64,000 nt of DNA from Salinicola halophilus (GTDB taxonomy: Bacteria > Pseudomonadota > Gammaproteobacteria > Pseudomonadales > Halomonadaceae). This document shows positions 10,705 through 19,459 of this stretch, piece after piece. The DNA lies in NCBI RefSeq assembly GCF_003206155.1, contig NZ_PZJV01000001.1, forward strand, positions 1,445,298-1,509,297. Direction: 5' to 3'. The translations under genes were made by a program, and so were the position numbers. Position 1 is the stretch's first letter, and each line of letters opens with the position of its first letter. Below the pieces are notes generated by a model that saw only the letters and a program-made list of their open reading frames with translations, was not told the origin of the DNA and did not search any database.

Positions 10705-12876
10705 TCAGAGCCCGATCTCGCCGCCGTCTTCTTTCTGGATGACGACCGTTGCCGCCCGCGGGCGTACCTGCCCGCTCGTCTGTCGCGTGGCGTCCTGAGT
10801 CAGGTCGTCGGCGTCGGCCGGCCAGTTGCCCGGATGCTGGACGTTGATGAACAGCGCCGTCTTGTCCGGCGTGGCGAAGATACCGGTGATTTCACAGCCG
10901 TTGGGCCCGACCGCGAAGCGCTTCAAATACTGCTGATCGGCACTGTCGATCACCGCGCGATCCCCGTCGGCCAGCGATACCCCTCCCGGCACCACGGCGA
11001 GCACCTGATCGTTGGTGTAGTCGGCCACGTCGTTGCCGCTGTTGTCGGTCTCGATCCAGAGAATGCCCTGGCCGTCGCCTCGATCGTCGTACCACAGGCC
11101 GTCCGGACTCGCGAACTGATTGAGTTCGGTGAGGCCGGAGAAGTTGTCCGTGGCGCTGGCAGCGGCACCGAAGACGAAGACCTCCCACTCAAAGGTCGTC
11201 TCGGCGGGCATTGGCTCCCGCCAGCGGATGATCTGACCGCTCTCGTTGTCGGCGCGGGGATTGGCCGCGTTGGTCGGGGCGGTGGCATAGCCGGCGCCCA
11301 GGGCATCGATATCGTCGCCGCGGGTGAACGTCGCCCGCGTGCCTTCCGGTGTGCGGTCGCTGTTGTTGGTCAGCGTCATGTAGACCTCGCCGCTCACCGG
11401 ATCGACGGCTCCCCACTCCGGACGGTCCATCGGGGTCGCGCCCATCAGGTCGGCCGCATCCGCGGTGTGGATGATGACGCCTGCCAGATCGTCGTCCGCC
11501 AGCTGCAGCGCCTGCGACAGACGACGGCCATCCTGTGTGGTGGCCTCCGGCGTCAGCGGCAGCCACTCCCCGGCGCCATCGGCATCGAAGCGCGCCGCGT
11601 AGAGCGTCCCTTCGTCGAGGTACTTGTCGCCGATCGCCAGGCGGTCGTAGTCGCTGCCGATTCGACTCGCATCGGCGGCGTCCCACGGCTCGCGCGAGAC
11701 GAACTTGTAAATGTACTCATTGCGCGAGTCGTGCCCCGAGTAGAAGACGACCGGCTCGCCCTCGATCAGCTTGCCGGGCCAGCAGCCCTCGTGGCGGAAG
11801 CGCCCGAGATGCGTGCGCTTGACGGCTCGCGCCTGCGTGTAGGGGTCGATCTCGACGATATAGCCGTAGGTGCGCGGCTCGTTACGGTAGTCGTCGGCGG
11901 CCGAGGCGCCGCGCGGCGTGGCGTCGAAGCGGGCGAACTCGCCATCGACCTCGTCGGCGCTACCCGCGGCGGTCTCCCAGCCGTAGCGACCGCGACCGGT
12001 CTCGATCCCCAGGCGATCGTCGTCCGCTTCACGCCCCGTATTCTTGATGAAGACGGAGGGCCAGTTCTCTTCGCAGGTAAGGTAGGTGCCCCAGGGCGTG
12101 TAGCCGTTGGCGCAGTTGTTGTTGGTGCCGCGCGTCTGTGTCCCGTCTCTCGAATAGGCGGTGATCACGTAGTCGGTGCCGGCGACGGGACCGGCGAGCG
12201 TCATCGGCGTTGCCGTGGTAAAGCGACGGTTGTAGGGTGAATCGGCGACGTGACGCCAGCTACCGTCGTCTCCTTTCTGAACCCGAACCACCGTGACGCC
12301 GTGAGCGTTGACCTCGGTACGGACTTCGTCGGCCGGACGGTTGCCGTCGTCGGCGTTGGTCGGACCGCCCTGGGGCGCCCAGAGTGCATCTTGGTCGATG
12401 TATTCGTTGTTGAGCGCCAGCAGGAAATCCCGCGAGGCGGATGATTCACTCAGGGCGAAATTGTGCATGCCGTCGTGATGCATGCCGAGGCTTGCGGCCT
12501 GCTGCTCGGGGGTCATCCGCAGGTCCGAACGCCAGTCGCGGGCGCTGGCGTTGAGCGGCGTTCCCCACGGAACGAGCACCTGGGCGGTATAGCCTTCCGG
12601 CACGACGATGGCGTCGGTGCGCGAGCCGGCAATGGACTCGAACGCCAGTGCCAGGGGCGTTTTTTCCGGTGCCGTATCATTGTCGCGATCGACGTCGTCA
12701 TCGCCGTCGCTGTCGCTGCACCCCGCCAGGCCGAATCCACTCAGTAGCCCCATGGCCGCCAGCCCGGCGCCCCCTCGCATGATGCTCCGGCGTGAAACGT
12801 GTCGCTCCAGCACCGAGGAGAACGGTTCGTTGCGGCTCGGGTTCAGCAGGCGATGATCTTCGATCTCTTTGCTCAT
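10705..12876 (-). CDS. phoX: PhoX-family alkaline phosphatase, Tat lipoprotein
   Basis: Calcium/iron-dependent alkaline phosphatase of the PhoX (DUF839) family, releasing phosphate from organic esters outside the cytoplasm. 723 residues. The signal SRRSIMRGGAG (R29-R30) is a Tat motif; the following GFGLAGC gives a lipobox with Cys53 and Ser at +2, then a run of acidic residues. The family iron-site cysteine lies in NNNCANGYTPWGTYLTCEE (C255), and YIVEIDPYTQA matches the glutamate-bearing region. It is divergent from the T2SS operon, with a minus-strand Pho-box candidate 195 nt upstream. From memory it corresponds to UxpB of the P. putida Xcp locus; not verified. Confidence 0.93.
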   Translation of the reverse strand: MSKEIEDHRLLNPSRNEPFSSVLERHVSRRSIMRGGAGLAAMGLLSGFGLAGCSDSDGDDDVDRDNDTAPEKTPLALAFESIAGSRTDAIVVPEGYTAQVLVPWGTPLNASARDWRSDLRMTPEQQAASLGMHHDGMHNFALSESSASRDFLLALNNEYIDQDALWAPQGGPTNADDGNRPADEVRTEVNAHGVTVVRVQKGDDGSWRHVADSPYNRRFTTATPMTLAGPVAGTDYVITAYSRDGTQTRGTNNNCANGYTPWGTYLTCEENWPSVFIKNTGREADDDRLGIETGRGRYGWETAAGSADEVDGEFARFDATPRGASAADDYRNEPRTYGYIVEIDPYTQARAVKRTHLGRFRHEGCWPGKLIEGEPVVFYSGHDSRNEYIYKFVSREPWDAADASRIGSDYDRLAIGDKYLDEGTLYAARFDADGAGEWLPLTPEATTQDGRRLSQALQLADDDLAGVIIHTADAADLMGATPMDRPEWGAVDPVSGEVYMTLTNNSDRTPEGTRATFTRGDDIDALGAGYATAPTNAANPRADNESGQIIRWREPMPAETTFEWEVFVFGAAASATDNFSGLTELNQFASPDGLWYDDRGDGQGILWIETDNSGNDVADYTNDQVLAVVPGGVSLADGDRAVIDSADQQYLKRFAVGPNGCEITGIFATPDKTALFINVQHPGNWPADADDLTQDATRQTSGQVRPRAATVVIQKEDGGEIGL

Positions 12877-13071
12877 GGTTCCTCGCTCATCCTGTCGTCA
12901 GCGGTCTTTTGGCCAGCGGGCGGAGTGCGTTGGGTCAGTCCCGAACGTCTTCACCCGCTGGCCCCGGCATTCGCCATCAACGCCCAGGTGCCCAGAGCCG
13001 GTACATCGCTTGCCGTCTCCCCTTCGCGCTGCATTGCCCTGCGGCGAACGTGGCAACGGTAGACGCCATCG

Positions 13072-13089
13072 GTGACAGGATGGTGACCA
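13072..13089 (-). promoter_or_regulatory. Candidate Pho box for phoX
   Basis: On the minus strand the sequence reads TGGTCAC-CATC-CTGTCAC, two 7-bp direct repeats separated by 4 bp, the spacing of the PhoB site (consensus CTGTCAT, N4, CTGTCAT/C). The second unit matches 6 of 7 positions, counting C as allowed at the last base it matches fully; the first is weaker. It faces phoX about 195 nt from its start, so a long leader would be implied. Confidence 0.6.
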
Positions 13090-13109
13090 AAGGGAAGCGC
13101 TCGCTCTCA

Positions 13110-13138
13110 CCATCATCAAAATGTCATGAAGTCGTCAT
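13110..13138 (+). promoter_or_regulatory. Candidate triple Pho box for the SoxB-like/gsp operon
   Basis: Plus-strand repeats with strict 11-bp period: CCATCAT (13110-13116), ATGTCAT (13121-13127) and TCGTCAT (13132-13138), each separated by 4 bp. They match the CTGTCAT PhoB half-site at 5, 6 and 5 of 7 positions. The array ends 82 nt before the ATG of the first gene of the operon. The period matches known PhoB sites; the repeats were found by eye and not scored. Confidence 0.65.
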
Positions 13139-13220
13139 TAAGATGCCCAGCCATACCGACAAGAGCACGGTGTTCCTCACCGGCAACGACACCTTCACGA
13201 TCGTTTGATTAGGCCCCGTT

Positions 13221-14915
13221 TTGACCCACCGTCCCGCGACACCGAGCCATTCGAAGATCGATCTCCTGCGCCGCCGCCTGCTCCAGGGCATCGGGCTCAC
13301 CTTGCCGCTCTCCATGGCGGGATGCGCGGGAATGACCGCACCGGGTCCCGGCCGATCGGCGCCCCAGGGCGCCAGCGTCGAGCTGCTGTATTACGCCGAC
13401 ACGCTGGATGCGCTCGCGCCGTCGATTCCGCCCGTCGCCGCGACCCGAATCGGGCCCTCGAGCCGCATGGGTCGCGCGCCCTGGGCTACCGGTGCCGGGA
13501 TCTCGGCAATCGCCGGCGTCACGCCGCCGGATTTCTCGACCACGCCCCGAGCGGCGACGACCCGGCCGCTCGGCGGTTACGCGACCCTGGCCGCGCTGCT
13601 GGCGGATTGGCGCCAGCGCCTGGGTGAGCAGCGCTGCCTGACGCTCGAGAACGGCCAGTGCTGGAACGGTGCCGGCCTGGGGCATCTCTCCCAGGGCGAT
13701 GGAGGCGTCGCCAGCAGTCAGCTTTTCGGCAGCGATGTTCGCGTCAGCAGCGAGGAGCGCGTGCTGTGGCCGGAGCGTGTCGAGGCGCTCTATCGGCGCT
13801 ATGCGCGCCCCGTCCTGGGTCGATCCAACGAGAGCGCCACCGCGGCTGGCGTCGTGCCCGTCAGCTACTTCGAGCGCGGCGGGGCGCGTATCGGGGTGGT
13901 CGGCGCGACCGATCCCTACGCGGCGGACGAGTCGCGGCCGCTGGATGCGTGGTATCTCGCCATCGAGTCCGGCGTCGCCAAAGCGCGCGCGAGTGCCGAT
14001 CTGGTCATCGTCCTGGCGGATACCGGGACCGGTCCGGGACTGTGGCTGGCGCAGCGTCTCGACCAGGCGGACCTGCTGCTCTGCGCCCGCGGCCAGGATT
14101 TCTGGCCCACCCTGGTGGAAGTCGATCAGGCGCACGGCGGGCGTCTGCCGGTCTGCTTTCCCGGTTCCCGCGGGATGGGCGCCTATCGTATTCAGGCGCG
14201 CTCGCAGGCGGGGCGATGGCAGTTCGAGGCCACCTTCCTGCCGGCGGAGGCCAAACAGCTATCCTCCGCGGCACAGACCCAGCGGCAGACGATGGCAACC
14301 GAGGTGGGCCGATGGCGGGCGCCCTATGCCGACTGGCTCGACCGCCCGGTGGGACGAGCGCCCGAGTGGCTCTGGCGTCGTGATGCCACCGGCGGCAGCT
14401 GGGACGCCCTCATTGCCGAGGCGCTCTCCGGCGGCGACCCGGGCACCCCCACTCTCTCGCCGGGCCTGCGCCACGACGTGGTCCTGCCCCCCGACGCGAC
14501 GCTCACCCGAGACCACCTTTTGGCTCTCAGCGGCGGCCACGCGGCCCTCGTCTTCCCGGTCTCGCTCGATCACGCCGCATTGACCGGGCTACTCGAACGC
14601 GCCGCCGATCAGTGCTTCGGCACGCCGATCCTGCTCGACAACAGCGAGGACCTGCCGCGCCTAACCGGCGTCGACTGGACCTGTCGCTACGGCGCCGAGA
14701 CCGGTCAACGCATCCAGCTGGCCGACGCCCCCCGCACCGACTTCGTCACGTGGAGCGCCCGGGCCCACCCCTCGAGTGGCGAACCGCTCTGGCAGCTCAT
14801 GGAGCGCCATCTACAGCAGCGCGACACCCGCCCCCTGGCATCGCCGAATCGTCCGCGCATGCCGTTCGTCGAAGGGCATCCCGGCTGGCACCCCGAACTG
14901 CGCCTGGAAAGCTGA
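13221..14915 (+). CDS. SoxB/5'-nucleotidase-like Tat lipoprotein, first gene of the T2SS operon
   Basis: 564 residues. The N-terminus LLRRRLLQGIGLTLPLSMAGC has a twin-arginine motif (R17-R19) and a lipobox at Cys35. The body resembles the metallophosphatase-plus-5'-nucleotidase C-terminal architecture of SoxB: ENGQCWNGAGLGHLSQGDGG parallels the GGDTWQGSGT region of SoxB. However, the expected DxH and GD metal ligands and the GNHE-like motif are not apparent, so catalysis is doubtful. The stop overlaps the gspC ATG by 1 nt, so it is co-translated with the secretion genes. From memory it may correspond to lipoprotein UxpA of pseudomonads. It is a probable T2SS substrate or cell-surface phosphatase relative. 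Confidence 0.72.
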   Translation: MTHRPATPSHSKIDLLRRRLLQGIGLTLPLSMAGCAGMTAPGPGRSAPQGASVELLYYADTLDALAPSIPPVAATRIGPSSRMGRAPWATGAGISAIAGVTPPDFSTTPRAATTRPLGGYATLAALLADWRQRLGEQRCLTLENGQCWNGAGLGHLSQGDGGVASSQLFGSDVRVSSEERVLWPERVEALYRRYARPVLGRSNESATAAGVVPVSYFERGGARIGVVGATDPYAADESRPLDAWYLAIESGVAKARASADLVIVLADTGTGPGLWLAQRLDQADLLLCARGQDFWPTLVEVDQAHGGRLPVCFPGSRGMGAYRIQARSQAGRWQFEATFLPAEAKQLSSAAQTQRQTMATEVGRWRAPYADWLDRPVGRAPEWLWRRDATGGSWDALIAEALSGGDPGTPTLSPGLRHDVVLPPDATLTRDHLLALSGGHAALVFPVSLDHAALTGLLERAADQCFGTPILLDNSEDLPRLTGVDWTCRYGAETGQRIQLADAPRTDFVTWSARAHPSSGEPLWQLMERHLQQRDTRPLASPNRPRMPFVEGHPGWHPELRLES

Positions 14916-15769
14916 TGCTGCGGTTCATGCCCCTTTCATCTTCCTGGCCGACAACGCTGGGGCGCTGGCTGCTCTGGTGCCTCGTCGCCTGGCTCGCAGC
15001 GCGCGTCATCGCAGGCTCGGCGCAGCTGATCTGGCAGTTGGCGCACCCGCCGGTCACCGCCGGCCATCAGGTCGCCTCGCCACCGCCGCACAGTCTACCG
15101 CCCACGGCGGATCGCGCCTGGTCGAGCTCGCCGGCGGAAACGACCACGACCGATCTGGCCCTGACGCAGCTACCGCTGAGCTTTCTGGGCATCGTGCGCG
15201 CGACACCGGTATCGCGTTCGCTGGTCATTCTGGACACCCCCGAGGGACAGCGCGTGCGTATGGCCGGCGAGGAGATCTTTTCGGACGTGGTGCTCGAGCG
15301 CATCACCGAGACGGGGCTGATCCTCGACAACCGAGGAACGCGGGAACGCCTCCCGTGGCCGCAGTCTGAAGCCGCTCACGACGGCATCTTCATCGTGGAG
15401 CAGCGGGTCGCGTCGCCCTCGCGCCGGATCGAGGCGAGATGGCCGGAGGTCGCGCTGCATCAGGCCTTCGGCGAGGACTATCGAACACGGCTGCTGGCTG
15501 AACCCCAGCGCTTCTCACCGCACCTTGCCGTGGTGCCCGTGGTAGAGAACGGGCGCCTGCAGGGCTATCGCCTGGCACCGGGCGATGACGCGACGCTCTT
15601 CGACGCTCTCCCGTTCGAGCGCGGCGACCTGATCACCGCCATCGGCGAGCGCCCGATCGCCGAGTTCTCGCCGGCCGACGTCGCCGGCGCCGTCGGCGAC
15701 CTCCCCGTCTCGCTGCAGCTGGTTCGCAACGGCGCGCCCCTCATTCTGGTTCTGGAGCCTTCCTCATGA
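14915..15769 (+). CDS. gspC: Type II secretion system protein GspC
   Basis: Inner-membrane/periplasmic linker that contacts the secretin GspD and helps select substrates. 284 residues: short cytoplasmic N-terminus, one transmembrane helix (about residues 17-38), a proline-rich linker, the homology region LPLSFLGIVRATPVSRSLVI with a beta-sandwich to about residue 155, and a C-terminal PDZ-like domain (RLAPGDDATLFDALPFERGD, then SLQLVRNGAPLILVLE). The ATG at 14915 overlaps the preceding stop (TGATG). The stop overlaps gspD by 4 nt. Confidence 0.94.
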   Translation: MLRFMPLSSSWPTTLGRWLLWCLVAWLAARVIAGSAQLIWQLAHPPVTAGHQVASPPPHSLPPTADRAWSSSPAETTTTDLALTQLPLSFLGIVRATPVSRSLVILDTPEGQRVRMAGEEIFSDVVLERITETGLILDNRGTRERLPWPQSEAAHDGIFIVEQRVASPSRRIEARWPEVALHQAFGEDYRTRLLAEPQRFSPHLAVVPVVENGRLQGYRLAPGDDATLFDALPFERGDLITAIGERPIAEFSPADVAGAVGDLPVSLQLVRNGAPLILVLEPSS

Positions 15770-17868
15770 CACTGCGCCCGCTGATCGGCCGCATTCTTCT
15801 AGCGGCGCTATTCGCCACGCTCGCCGCCCCCGTTCAGGCGCAGACGTCGGCGGAGGCATCGGACGCGCGCTATACGGTGGACTTCGACGACGTCAGTCTG
15901 CCCGACTTCATCCAGAGCATCGGCCGTATCACCGGGCGCGATTTCGTCATCGACCCGCGGGTTCGCGGCGAAATCAGCCTGACCAGCCAGCGCGCACTCA
16001 CCGCCGATGAGCTCTACCGCGTGTTCCAGAACGAGCTCCAGGTCAACGGCTTCGCCACGGTCGCGCTCGCCGACGGCAGTGTGCGCGTCGTTCCCGACCA
16101 GGTCGCCCGGACCCAGCCGTTGCCGATCGGCGGCGGTGACGGCCAGTCCATCGCGACGCGCGTGATCGAGACCCAGTCTCTCGACGCGGCGACGCTATCG
16201 ACGATCATCGAGCCGCTCGTCGACGCCCGCGTGGGCGCCGTTACCGCCTATCCCAACAGCAACCTGCTGGTCGTCACCGACTGGCAGGACAACCTGGATC
16301 GATTGACCCAGCTGGCGGCCCGGCTCGACAGCCGCCGCGACACCGCAGCCGAGGTCATTCCGGTGAACTACGCCGCCGCCGACGAGCTGGCGGAAACGCT
16401 CGACGGGGTGATGCAGGAGAACGGCAGCGCGACACGCATCGTCGCCAGCCCCAGCGGCCAGGGACTGGTCGCCTACGGACCGGCACGCGAGCGGGCGCGG
16501 CTGCGACGACTCGTCACCTCGCTGGACACTCCGACCAGCACCCAGACCAATACCCGCGTCGTCTACCTCAACCACGGCAGTGCCGAAGCGGTGGTCAACG
16601 TCCTGCGCAGTCTGCGCGACGGCGGCGACTTCGATACAGGCGTCTCCCGCGCCGCACTTGGAGCCTATGAAGCGCGTCCCGCGCTCGTCGGCGACGATCC
16701 GGTCGAGCAGGCGCGCCTGCGTTCGCCGAGCGGTACTGCCAGTGGCGGGGGCGGCGGTGAGGTCAGCTTCGCCGTCTATCCCGAAACCAACGCGCTGGTA
16801 CTGACGGGGCCATCGAGTCGCCTCGACGCCGTCGAGGCGATCGTCAAACGGCTCGACGTGCGGCGCGCCCAGGTCGCCGTCGAGGCGATCATCGCCGAGA
16901 TCAGCGAGAGTCGCGCCCGCGAGCTGGGCCTGCAGTGGCTCTTCGCCGACACCAGTGGCAGCGGTTCCGTACCGATCGGCAGCGTCAACTTCCCGGTGTC
17001 GGGCAATCCCGGCATCAATGACATCGCGGCGGCGGCGATCAACGACGACACCTCCGCACTCGGCAGCCTGCTCAGCGGTCTAGACGGCATCACCGCCGGA
17101 GTCGGTCGACTCAGCGACAGCGGTATCAGTTTTGCCGCGCTGCTCAACGCCCTGCGCAGCGATACCAGTACCAATCTGCTCTCGACGCCATCATTGATGA
17201 CGCTCGACAACGCCGAGGCCTACATCCTGGTGGGTCAGGAAGTTCCCTTCGTCACCGGCTCCACCACGCTGGACAACGCCAATCCCTACCAGACGATCCA
17301 GCGCGAAGACGTGGGCATCAAGCTCAACATTCGCCCCAGCATCAGTGCCGACAACACCATCCGCATGGAGATCGGTCAGGAAGTGTCGTCGATCGCCAAT
17401 AACGTCGATGCCAGCGACGTGGTCACCAACAAGCGCGAGATCGAGACCACCGTGGTGACCCAGGATGGCGGCATGGTCGTACTCGGTGGGCTGATCAGCA
17501 ACAACACCAGCAGCACGCAGCAAAGCGTACCGCTGCTCGGCGACATTCCCCTGGTCGGCAATCTGTTTCGCTATACCAGCAACGAGAACGAGCGTCAGAA
17601 CCTGATGGTCTTCATCCGCGCACGGGTACTCCGCGACGGCCAGCCGCTGGATGCCGCCACCGCGGAAAAGTATCAGTACATGCGCGCCCAGCAGGTACTT
17701 CAGAAGCTCGACGCCGATCAGCAGCTGCCGCCGCTGGAGACGATGGTCGAGGGCAACACCGGCGCAGGCAACCTTTCGAACGCCCCCCAAGGCGCCTCGA
17801 CGGCGAGCGCATCCTGGCAGCAGCTCTACCCCTCCGCCCGCGACCGGCTGGGGAGCCTTGCACCATGA
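15766..17868 (+). CDS. gspD: Type II secretion system secretin GspD
   Basis: Outer-membrane channel of the T2SS. 700 residues with a Sec signal peptide (predicted cleavage after VQA, residue 25). The N0 domain begins YTVDFDDVSLPDFIQSIGRI, followed by N1-N3 domains with a Gly/Ser loop (SGTASGGGGGE). The secretin core contains VPFVTGS, VGIKLNIRPSISADNTI and VPLLGDIPLVGNLFRYTS. A short C-terminal extension rich in Gln could be an S-domain for pilotin binding, but no pilotin gene is seen nearby. The start overlaps gspC and the stop overlaps gspE (ATGA each). Confidence 0.97.
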   Translation: MTLRPLIGRILLAALFATLAAPVQAQTSAEASDARYTVDFDDVSLPDFIQSIGRITGRDFVIDPRVRGEISLTSQRALTADELYRVFQNELQVNGFATVALADGSVRVVPDQVARTQPLPIGGGDGQSIATRVIETQSLDAATLSTIIEPLVDARVGAVTAYPNSNLLVVTDWQDNLDRLTQLAARLDSRRDTAAEVIPVNYAAADELAETLDGVMQENGSATRIVASPSGQGLVAYGPARERARLRRLVTSLDTPTSTQTNTRVVYLNHGSAEAVVNVLRSLRDGGDFDTGVSRAALGAYEARPALVGDDPVEQARLRSPSGTASGGGGGEVSFAVYPETNALVLTGPSSRLDAVEAIVKRLDVRRAQVAVEAIIAEISESRARELGLQWLFADTSGSGSVPIGSVNFPVSGNPGINDIAAAAINDDTSALGSLLSGLDGITAGVGRLSDSGISFAALLNALRSDTSTNLLSTPSLMTLDNAEAYILVGQEVPFVTGSTTLDNANPYQTIQREDVGIKLNIRPSISADNTIRMEIGQEVSSIANNVDASDVVTNKREIETTVVTQDGGMVVLGGLISNNTSSTQQSVPLLGDIPLVGNLFRYTSNENERQNLMVFIRARVLRDGQPLDAATAEKYQYMRAQQVLQKLDADQQLPPLETMVEGNTGAGNLSNAPQGASTASASWQQLYPSARDRLGSLAP

Positions 17869-19430
17869 ATCCGAGCGCAACCCGCCAGCCGGCCAGCGAT
17901 ACCCTTGTCGAGGGGACAGACGCCGGCGGTGTCGCCTCGCGGGCGCATGAGGCGGGACCGCTTCTGAGCTATCGCAGCGCGCAGCGTGCCGGCATTGCCG
18001 CCATCGCGGAATCCGAGGGGTACCGGCTCTACTGCCGCGAGGGTGGCGCGGCGACACAGGTCGACACGCTTCAGGAGCTGCAGCGAGTGCACGGCACGGC
18101 CCTCGGCTGCGAGTGGCTCGACGACGAACGCTTCGAGGCGCGTCTGGCGGCCCTCTACGACAGCGACCGCGCCAGTACGGCCGCGCTTCTCGAGGGGATC
18201 GCCGAGCACGTCGATCTCGACAGCCTGATGCAGGAGCTGCCGCGCGCCGAAGATCTGCTCGACGCCGAGAACGACGCGCCGGTGATCCGGCTGATCAACG
18301 GGGTCTTCTCCGAGGCGTTGAGACTCGGCGCTTCCGACATTCACGTCGAACCGTTCGAGAAGACGCTCAACGTACGGCTTCGGGTGGACGGCGCGCTTCG
18401 ACTGGCGCTGACGCCGCCCCGAGCGCTGGCGCCGATGCTGATTTCGCGTATCAAGATCATGGCCAAGCTCGACATCGCCGAGAAGCGCCAGCCCCAGGAC
18501 GGACGCATCGCCGTTCGCACCGCGGGCCGACAGGTCGACATTCGTGTCTCGACGCTGCCCGGCATTCACGGCGAGCGCGTGGTCATGCGCCTGCTCGACA
18601 AGCGCGCCGAACTGCTCGAACTCGACAGTCTCGGCATGCCGCCGGCGGTGCTCGAGCGCTACCGGCAGGTGCTCCGCCAGCCCAATGGGATCCTGCTCAA
18701 TACCGGCCCCACCGGCTCCGGCAAGACGACCACGCTCTACGCCAGTCTCAACCGCCTCAACGACCGCGAGCGCAACATTCTCACCGTCGAGGACCCGGTG
18801 GAGTACGCCATTCCCGGCATCGGCCAGACACCGGTCAACCACCACGCCGGGTTGACCTTCGCTCGGGGGCTTCGCGCCATTCTGCGCCAGGACCCGGACG
18901 TGATCATGATCGGCGAGATCCGCGATCTGGAGACCGCGGCCATCGCGGTGCAGTCGAGCCTGACCGGCCACCTCGTGCTCTCCACGCTGCACACCAACAG
19001 CGCGCTTGGCGCCATCGCCCGGCTGCGCGACATGGGCATCGAATCCTACCTGCTGTCGACCAGTCTCAAGGGCGTCATGGCACAGCGACTGGTGCGCCGG
19101 CTCTGCCCCCACTGCCGACAGTGGCACGATCCCAACGGCGTCGAGGCCAGGCCCTTCGCGGAACTGCCGGCGCTGGTGCGTCTTGCCGCGCCGGTCGGCT
19201 GCGATTCGTGCGACCAGACCGGCTATCGCGGCCGCCTGGGTCTCTACGAATTTATCGCCATCGACGACACCCTGCGCGAAATGATTCACGACGGTGCGGC
19301 CGAAAATCAGCTCGCGCGTTACGCCTTCACGCACCAGCAGTCTCTCGCCGAAGCCGCCCATCGGCGCCTGGAAGCCGGCGATACCAGTCTCGAGGAGGTG
19401 ATCCGTGCGATTCAGCTCGGTAACGATTGA
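17865..19430 (+). CDS. gspE: Type II secretion system ATPase GspE
   Basis: Cytoplasmic hexameric ATPase that powers pseudopilus assembly. 521 residues. Walker A GPTGSGKTT at residues 281-289, Asp box VEDPVEYAIPGIGQT, Walker B region DPDVIMIGEIRDLETA and the HLVLSTLHTNSA histidine box are intact. A four-cysteine zinc module is present (CPHC and CDSC flanking about 30 residues). The N-terminal region carries the GspL-binding domain. It overlaps gspD by 4 nt; the gspF start region overlaps or lies just downstream. Confidence 0.98.
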   Translation: MNPSATRQPASDTLVEGTDAGGVASRAHEAGPLLSYRSAQRAGIAAIAESEGYRLYCREGGAATQVDTLQELQRVHGTALGCEWLDDERFEARLAALYDSDRASTAALLEGIAEHVDLDSLMQELPRAEDLLDAENDAPVIRLINGVFSEALRLGASDIHVEPFEKTLNVRLRVDGALRLALTPPRALAPMLISRIKIMAKLDIAEKRQPQDGRIAVRTAGRQVDIRVSTLPGIHGERVVMRLLDKRAELLELDSLGMPPAVLERYRQVLRQPNGILLNTGPTGSGKTTTLYASLNRLNDRERNILTVEDPVEYAIPGIGQTPVNHHAGLTFARGLRAILRQDPDVIMIGEIRDLETAAIAVQSSLTGHLVLSTLHTNSALGAIARLRDMGIESYLLSTSLKGVMAQRLVRRLCPHCRQWHDPNGVEARPFAELPALVRLAAPVGCDSCDQTGYRGRLGLYEFIAIDDTLREMIHDGAAENQLARYAFTHQQSLAEAAHRRLEAGDTSLEEVIRAIQLGND

Positions 19431-19459
19431 GTCCGACCGCACCGGCAAGGCGCGCTGAC

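Larger units (their letters stand above)
12877..13220. promoter_or_regulatory. Divergent control region between phoX and the T2SS operon
   Basis: 344 nt without a gene, between divergent phoX (-) and the SoxB-like/gsp operon (+). It holds two separate Pho-box-like direct repeats, one in each orientation, described as separate entries. No convincing sigma-70 -35 element was seen for either gene, as expected for PhoB-activated promoters in which the Pho box replaces the -35. I see no other structured element here. Confidence 0.7.

Noticed and set aside
19427-19459. TTG start for gspF overlapping the gspE stop
   Set aside because: Adds 11 residues not seen in the family; the GTG at 19460 gives the conserved N-terminus. 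TTG remains possible but less likely.
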